Positions 62,328 through 64,000 of a stretch of 64,000 nucleotides of DNA are shown here, piece after piece. The stretch is from Actinomycetes bacterium. GTDB lineage: Bacteria; Actinomycetota; Acidimicrobiia; Acidimicrobiales; Palsa-688. Position numbers and translations under genes: made by a program. The notes under the pieces were generated by a model. The model did no database searches. It was not told where the DNA came from and saw only the letters and a list, made by a program, of their open reading frames with translations. The first letter of the stretch is position 1. Each line of letters opens with the position of its first letter. The DNA is taken from positions 6,153-70,152 of the forward strand of contig JAKBBA010000017.1 of assembly GCA_021808665.1 (NCBI GenBank), given 5' to 3'.

Positions 62328-63595
62328 CGATCTCGACGAGCGTCGACCCGGCCGGGTTGAAGGCGGTTACGATCCCAATCGACCAGACTCCGGACCTGAT
62401 CGCCTTTGCAGGATCTGACGGATGGCTTTTCTCTGACGATACCAGTGGCATAGCCGGACGCGGCGAAGCGCTTCGCATCAACCTTCCCCACGGTCTTTCC
62501 GACCCTGCTGACGTGGAAGCCGCTACGGAGACGCTGCGGTCGATCAGGTTCCTCGGCGACCTCGGTCACCCCGGCAGCGGTCCGCTGGCCCTTGGCGCGT
62601 TGCCGTTCGACCCCGCCGAGCCCGGCTACCTGGTCGTGCCGGCCGTCGTGTTCGGCCGCGACGGTGACGCCTCATGGGTCACCACCGTCGGGTACGTCGG
62701 CTCGGCGGACCCCCCGGCAGGGACCCTCCACCCTCGCGGGTTGGACATTCCCCCTTCGCCGGCGGGTTCTTCACCGGAACGGTTCTCTCTAACCCCAACC
62801 CTCAGCCACGCCGACTGGCAGGGGATCGTGGCTGGAGCGCTCGAGGAGATCGACTGTGGAAGCTTCGAGAAGGTGGTCCTCGCCCGGCGCGTAGACATCG
62901 AAGCCGACCGGGATTTCGTCGTGACCGAGGTCCTCGAGCGGCTCCGGACGCTGTACCCGTCGTGCATGCTGTTCAAGATGGAGGGCTTCATCGGAGCGAG
63001 CCCTGAGCTGCTCGTCCGCCGGCGCGGCCGGGAGGTGGACAGCCATCCACTCGCAGGCACCGTCGCCCGAAGCGGCGACGGTGCTGACGACGAAAGACTG
63101 GTCGCCTCGATGATGGGATCAGCGAAAACCCGCCAGGAACACCGGGTGGTAGTCGACGCTATCGCCGGCGCCCTCCGCCCGCTCTGCGAGACCCTCGACG
63201 TTCCGGGGACGCCTTCTGTGATGTCGATGCGCAACGTATCGCACCTCGCTTCTCGGATCACTGGACGATTGGCAACCGACGCACCGAGCGTTCTCGGCCT
63301 CGCAGCGAGGATACATCCCACCCCGGCCGTGGGCGGCCACCCAACAGACGCAGCCGTGCGTTACCTACAGAAGGTCGAAGGTTTCGACCGTGGCCGCTAC
63401 GCCGGGCCTGTCGGCTGGATCGACTCACGCGGCGACGGATGTTTCGCCCTGGGGATCCGCAGCGCACAAGTCTCAGGCCGCCGGGCGAGCATATTTGCGG
63501 GCAACGGGATAGTCGCCGGGTCCGATCCGGCCAGCGAGCTGACCGAAACCCAACTCAAGCTTCAGGCGCTTCTGTCAGCTCTCGTACGTCCCTGA
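62324..63595 (+). CDS. menF: isochorismate synthase
   Basis: Chorismate-using enzyme that makes isochorismate, entry to menaquinone (or siderophore) synthesis. 423 residues; the C-terminal chorismate-binding domain has FEKVVLARRV, IGASPELLVRR, SHPLAGTVARSGD, KTRQEHRVVVDAI, IHPTPAVGGHP and YAGPVGWIDSRGDG. GTG 62324 overlaps the menG stop as GTGA, so menaquinone is the likely pathway. The other men genes are not in the window. Confidence 0.93.
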   Translation: MTISTSVDPAGLKAVTIPIDQTPDLIAFAGSDGWLFSDDTSGIAGRGEALRINLPHGLSDPADVEAATETLRSIRFLGDLGHPGSGPLALGALPFDPAEPGYLVVPAVVFGRDGDASWVTTVGYVGSADPPAGTLHPRGLDIPPSPAGSSPERFSLTPTLSHADWQGIVAGALEEIDCGSFEKVVLARRVDIEADRDFVVTEVLERLRTLYPSCMLFKMEGFIGASPELLVRRRGREVDSHPLAGTVARSGDGADDERLVASMMGSAKTRQEHRVVVDAIAGALRPLCETLDVPGTPSVMSMRNVSHLASRITGRLATDAPSVLGLAARIHPTPAVGGHPTDAAVRYLQKVEGFDRGRYAGPVGWIDSRGDGCFALGIRSAQVSGRRASIFAGNGIVAGSDPASELTETQLKLQALLSALVRP

Positions 63596-63615
63596 CCGGC
63601 GGCTGCCCCAGGGCG

Positions 63616-64000
63616 TCAGCCAGCGCCGGCGCTAGACGCTCCGAGCGCTGCGACCACGTCGTGAATGTGGATGCCAAGACCAGGCACGGAGCCGTCGAAA
63701 GGTGCACCCCCAAACGAGAACACCCCACCATCAGCACCAACAAGCCAATACCCATTACCCGAAGGCGTCGACACCGCAGCAACAACATCACTCACATGAA
63801 CACCCAAACCAGGCACCGACCCGTAAAACTGAGCACCCCCAAACGAGAACACCCCACCATCAGCACCAAACAACCAATACCCATTACCCGAAGGCGTCGA
63901 CACCGCAGCAACAACATCACTCACATGAACACCCAAACCAGGCACCGACCCGTAAAACTGAGCACCCCCAAACGAGAACACCCCACCATCAGCACCAAAC
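63616..64000 (-). CDS. 43-residue-repeat (GYWL / GGVFSFG) surface-type protein, N-terminus outside window
   Basis: The C-terminal ~128 residues are made of 43-residue repeats reading VFSFGGAQFYGSVPGLG..., DVVAAVSTPSGNGYWL, GADGG. Three units are visible and the reading frame runs off the window edge. The last unit is diverged and ends AALGASSAGAG. Repeats of this pattern are common in large secreted proteins of Acidimicrobiia, often attached to cell-wall hydrolase or adhesin-like domains, and are thought to form beta-rich blades. Codon use (more A/T third bases) differs from neighbours, which suggests recent repeat expansion or a separate origin. Confidence 0.85.
   Translation of the reverse strand, partial: FGADGGVFSFGGAQFYGSVPGLGVHVSDVVAAVSTPSGNGYWLFGADGGVFSFGGAQFYGSVPGLGVHVSDVVAAVSTPSGNGYWLVGADGGVFSFGGAPFDGSVPGLGIHIHDVVAALGASSAGAG
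63745..64000. repeat. 129-bp tandem DNA repeat
   Basis: 63745-63871 is identical base for base to 63874-64000 (127 bp, period 129). A third, diverged unit lies to the left, 63616-63744. Such identity means recent duplication or gene conversion. The array continues beyond the window. Confidence 0.95.

Noticed and set aside
1..64000. Search for CRISPR arrays, insertion sequences, integrases, phage genes and rRNA
   Set aside because: No regularly spaced repeats with unique spacers, no transposase or integrase motifs and no rRNA sequence were seen; the only tandem repeats are those listed.

Overview
This is a GC-rich, gene-dense stretch of an actinobacterial chromosome with frequent GTG and TTG starts. 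Actinobacterial signs are a mycothiol synthase (MshD), an ANTAR response regulator like PdtaR, an MprAB-like two-component pair, and the familiar neighbourhoods polA-rpsA-coaE-uvrB-uvrA and uvrC-rapZ-yvcK-gap. A 43-residue GYWL / GGVFSFG repeat protein at the right edge is of a kind common in the class Acidimicrobiia, and a separate trpF next to hisA also differs from Mycobacterium and Streptomyces. Acidimicrobiia is my best guess; this is inference, not proof.

Layout. 1-6.5 kb (minus): end of gap, yvcK, rapZ, a methyltransferase, an alpha/beta hydrolase and uvrC; whiA, normally between yvcK and gap, is absent. 6.7-21.4 kb: nadA, uvrA, a threonine aldolase, uvrB, coaE, ald, rpsA, a six-ligand diiron ferritin-like protein and polA. 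All three UvrABC excinuclease genes lie within 10 kb. 21.4-28.9 kb is regulatory and metal-related: a DtxR-family regulator with an altered metal site, pdtaR with a small coiled-coil partner gene, an MprAB-like pair, an NRAMP-fold transporter lacking the usual Mn/Fe residues, its operon partner made of PRC, MgtE-N and CBS domains, and tRNA-Leu(CAA). 29.1-32.8 kb: the fatty acid synthesis operon fabD-fabH-acpP-fabF, in which FabD carries a C-terminal biotinyl/lipoyl-like domain without the biotin lysine. 32.9-45.3 kb: bcp, an AcuI-like reductase, a UbiB-family kinase, typA, the conserved trio circularly permuted ATP-grasp / alpha-E / transglutaminase, an acyl-CoA ligase, yqgE and a glucose-dehydrogenase-like gene.

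45.4-57.6 kb is one continuous minus-strand array: hisD-hisC-hisB-hisH-hisA-hisF-(GroES-like)-hisI-trpE-ygfZ-trpC-trpF-trpB-trpA. Most junctions overlap by 1-8 nt, which suggests one his-trp superoperon with coupled translation and two unexpected passengers, a GroES-like protein and YgfZ. hisG, hisE, trpD and trpG are not in the window. 57.6-63.6 kb: a 60-residue protein, nth, mshD, rlmN, a small membrane protein and a maoC-menG-menF cluster for menaquinone precursors, in which menG seems to lack an ordinary start codon. The window ends in the repeat protein.

There are no insertion sequences, phage genes, CRISPR arrays or rRNA genes. No stretch over 300 bases lacks a gene or RNA. Long perfect hairpins lie between several convergent gene pairs and probably act as bidirectional terminators. 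The best candidates for something undescribed are the FabD-BCCP-like fusion, the NRAMP/MgtE-N split transporter-sensor pair and the GroES-like gene inside the his-trp array.
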